Assembly: GCF_004362805.1 (NCBI RefSeq)
Contig: NZ_SNYF01000005.1
Coordinates: 372,001 to 436,000, forward strand
Source: Algoriphagus boseongensis
Lineage (GTDB): Bacteria > Bacteroidota > Bacteroidia > Cytophagales > Cyclobacteriaceae
Reading direction: 5' to 3'
DNA length: 64,000 nucleotides
How positions within the stretch are numbered: position 1 is the stretch's first letter; each line of letters starts with the position of its first letter. Below the pieces are notes generated by a model. The model was not told where the DNA came from. It saw only the letters and a program-made list of their open reading frames with translations, and did not search any database. This document shows positions 63,964-64,000 of this stretch, in pieces. The position numbers and the translations under genes were made by a program.

Positions 63964-64000
63964 GAATCCAAAAAAATCAATTCAGCCTATTCCTGACGGG
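63960..64000 (+). CDS. Start of a further gene, cut by window edge
   Basis: ATG at 63960 overlaps the Rieske stop codon in the pattern ATGA and opens a frame of 13 codons to the edge (RIQKNQFSLFLTG). The basic then hydrophobic order suggests the beginning of a signal peptide. The product cannot be told; coupling to the Rieske protein suggests a shared redox role. Confidence 0.5.
   Translation, partial: MRIQKNQFSLFLT

Overview
The window reads as a chromosomal segment of a free-living member of the Bacteroidota, most likely of the Cytophagales (Cyclobacteriaceae, Algoriphagus-like). This is inferred from protein families and gene order, not from a marker gene. The supporting signs are the acpP-fabF-rnc cluster followed by an IPExxxVDY-family gene and pyk, a PUR-like DUF3276 protein, many lipoproteins with a short S-C lipobox, weak ribosome binding sites, TAnnTTTG-like promoter boxes, and roughly 40% G+C. 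No phage, transposase, plasmid or CRISPR sequence was seen. Genes are dense, with many 1-4 base start/stop overlaps.

Layout. 1-2.4 kb (minus): start of ychF, an AI-2E-family permease, a PUR-like protein and a dicluster ferredoxin. 2.5-6.7 kb: a LuxC-like acyl-CoA reductase divergent from the ferredoxin, a 7TM sensor kinase and an AtoE-like short-chain fatty acid transporter. 6.9-13.5 kb (plus): aconitase, two small exported proteins and a soluble hybrid histidine kinase. 13.5-19 kb (minus): a nucleotide-hydrolase-like/TPR protein, an M3 peptidase, a second AI-2E permease and a TPR lipoprotein. 19.2-26 kb (minus): envelope genes (zinc metalloprotease, helix-hairpin-helix beta-barrel, PorV/Q-like protein, BamA/TamA-like protein). 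26-33.6 kb: yidD, lgt, nadE, rnc, fabF and acpP, then divergently the IPExxxVDY gene and pyk. 33.7-36.5 kb: a four-domain fasciclin lipoprotein and a LytTR regulator whose receiver lacks its phosphorylation residues. 36.5-40.2 kb (minus): a compact run coding for two phosphorelay proteins, a small conserved protein, a PhnP-like hydrolase and an RqcH-like protein. 40.3-46.5 kb: miaA, pfkA, an aldo/keto reductase, a penicillin-acylase-family lipoprotein, an orphan lipoprotein and a repeat-rich spacer beside tRNA-Arg(UCG). 46.5-54.9 kb: sucC, lolD, bcp, a DMT transporter, pncB-pncA, a thioesterase and a GIN-domain lipoprotein. 55.3-63.3 kb (plus): an inorganic-carbon locus (small unknown protein, dabA, dabB, a SulP transporter, a porin-like barrel). 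63.5 kb to the end: a Rieske-type lipoprotein and the start of another gene.

How the genes fit together. Central carbon metabolism is represented by acn, sucC, pfkA and pyk. pncA, pncB and nadE supply three of the four steps from nicotinamide to NAD. Lgt and LolD make and release the lipoproteins that the window encodes in number. YidD and the BamA/TamA-like protein serve membrane protein assembly. Signalling is heavy: two histidine kinases, two receiver-domain phosphorelay proteins and one apparently phosphorylation-independent LytTR regulator.

The parts most worth a second look are the DRHyd-like/TPR protein at 17.6-19.0 kb, the degenerate receiver at 35.7 kb, the coupled phosphorelay/RqcH-like run at 36.5-40.2 kb, and the DabAB-SulP-porin locus with its unknown leading gene at 55.3-63.3 kb.
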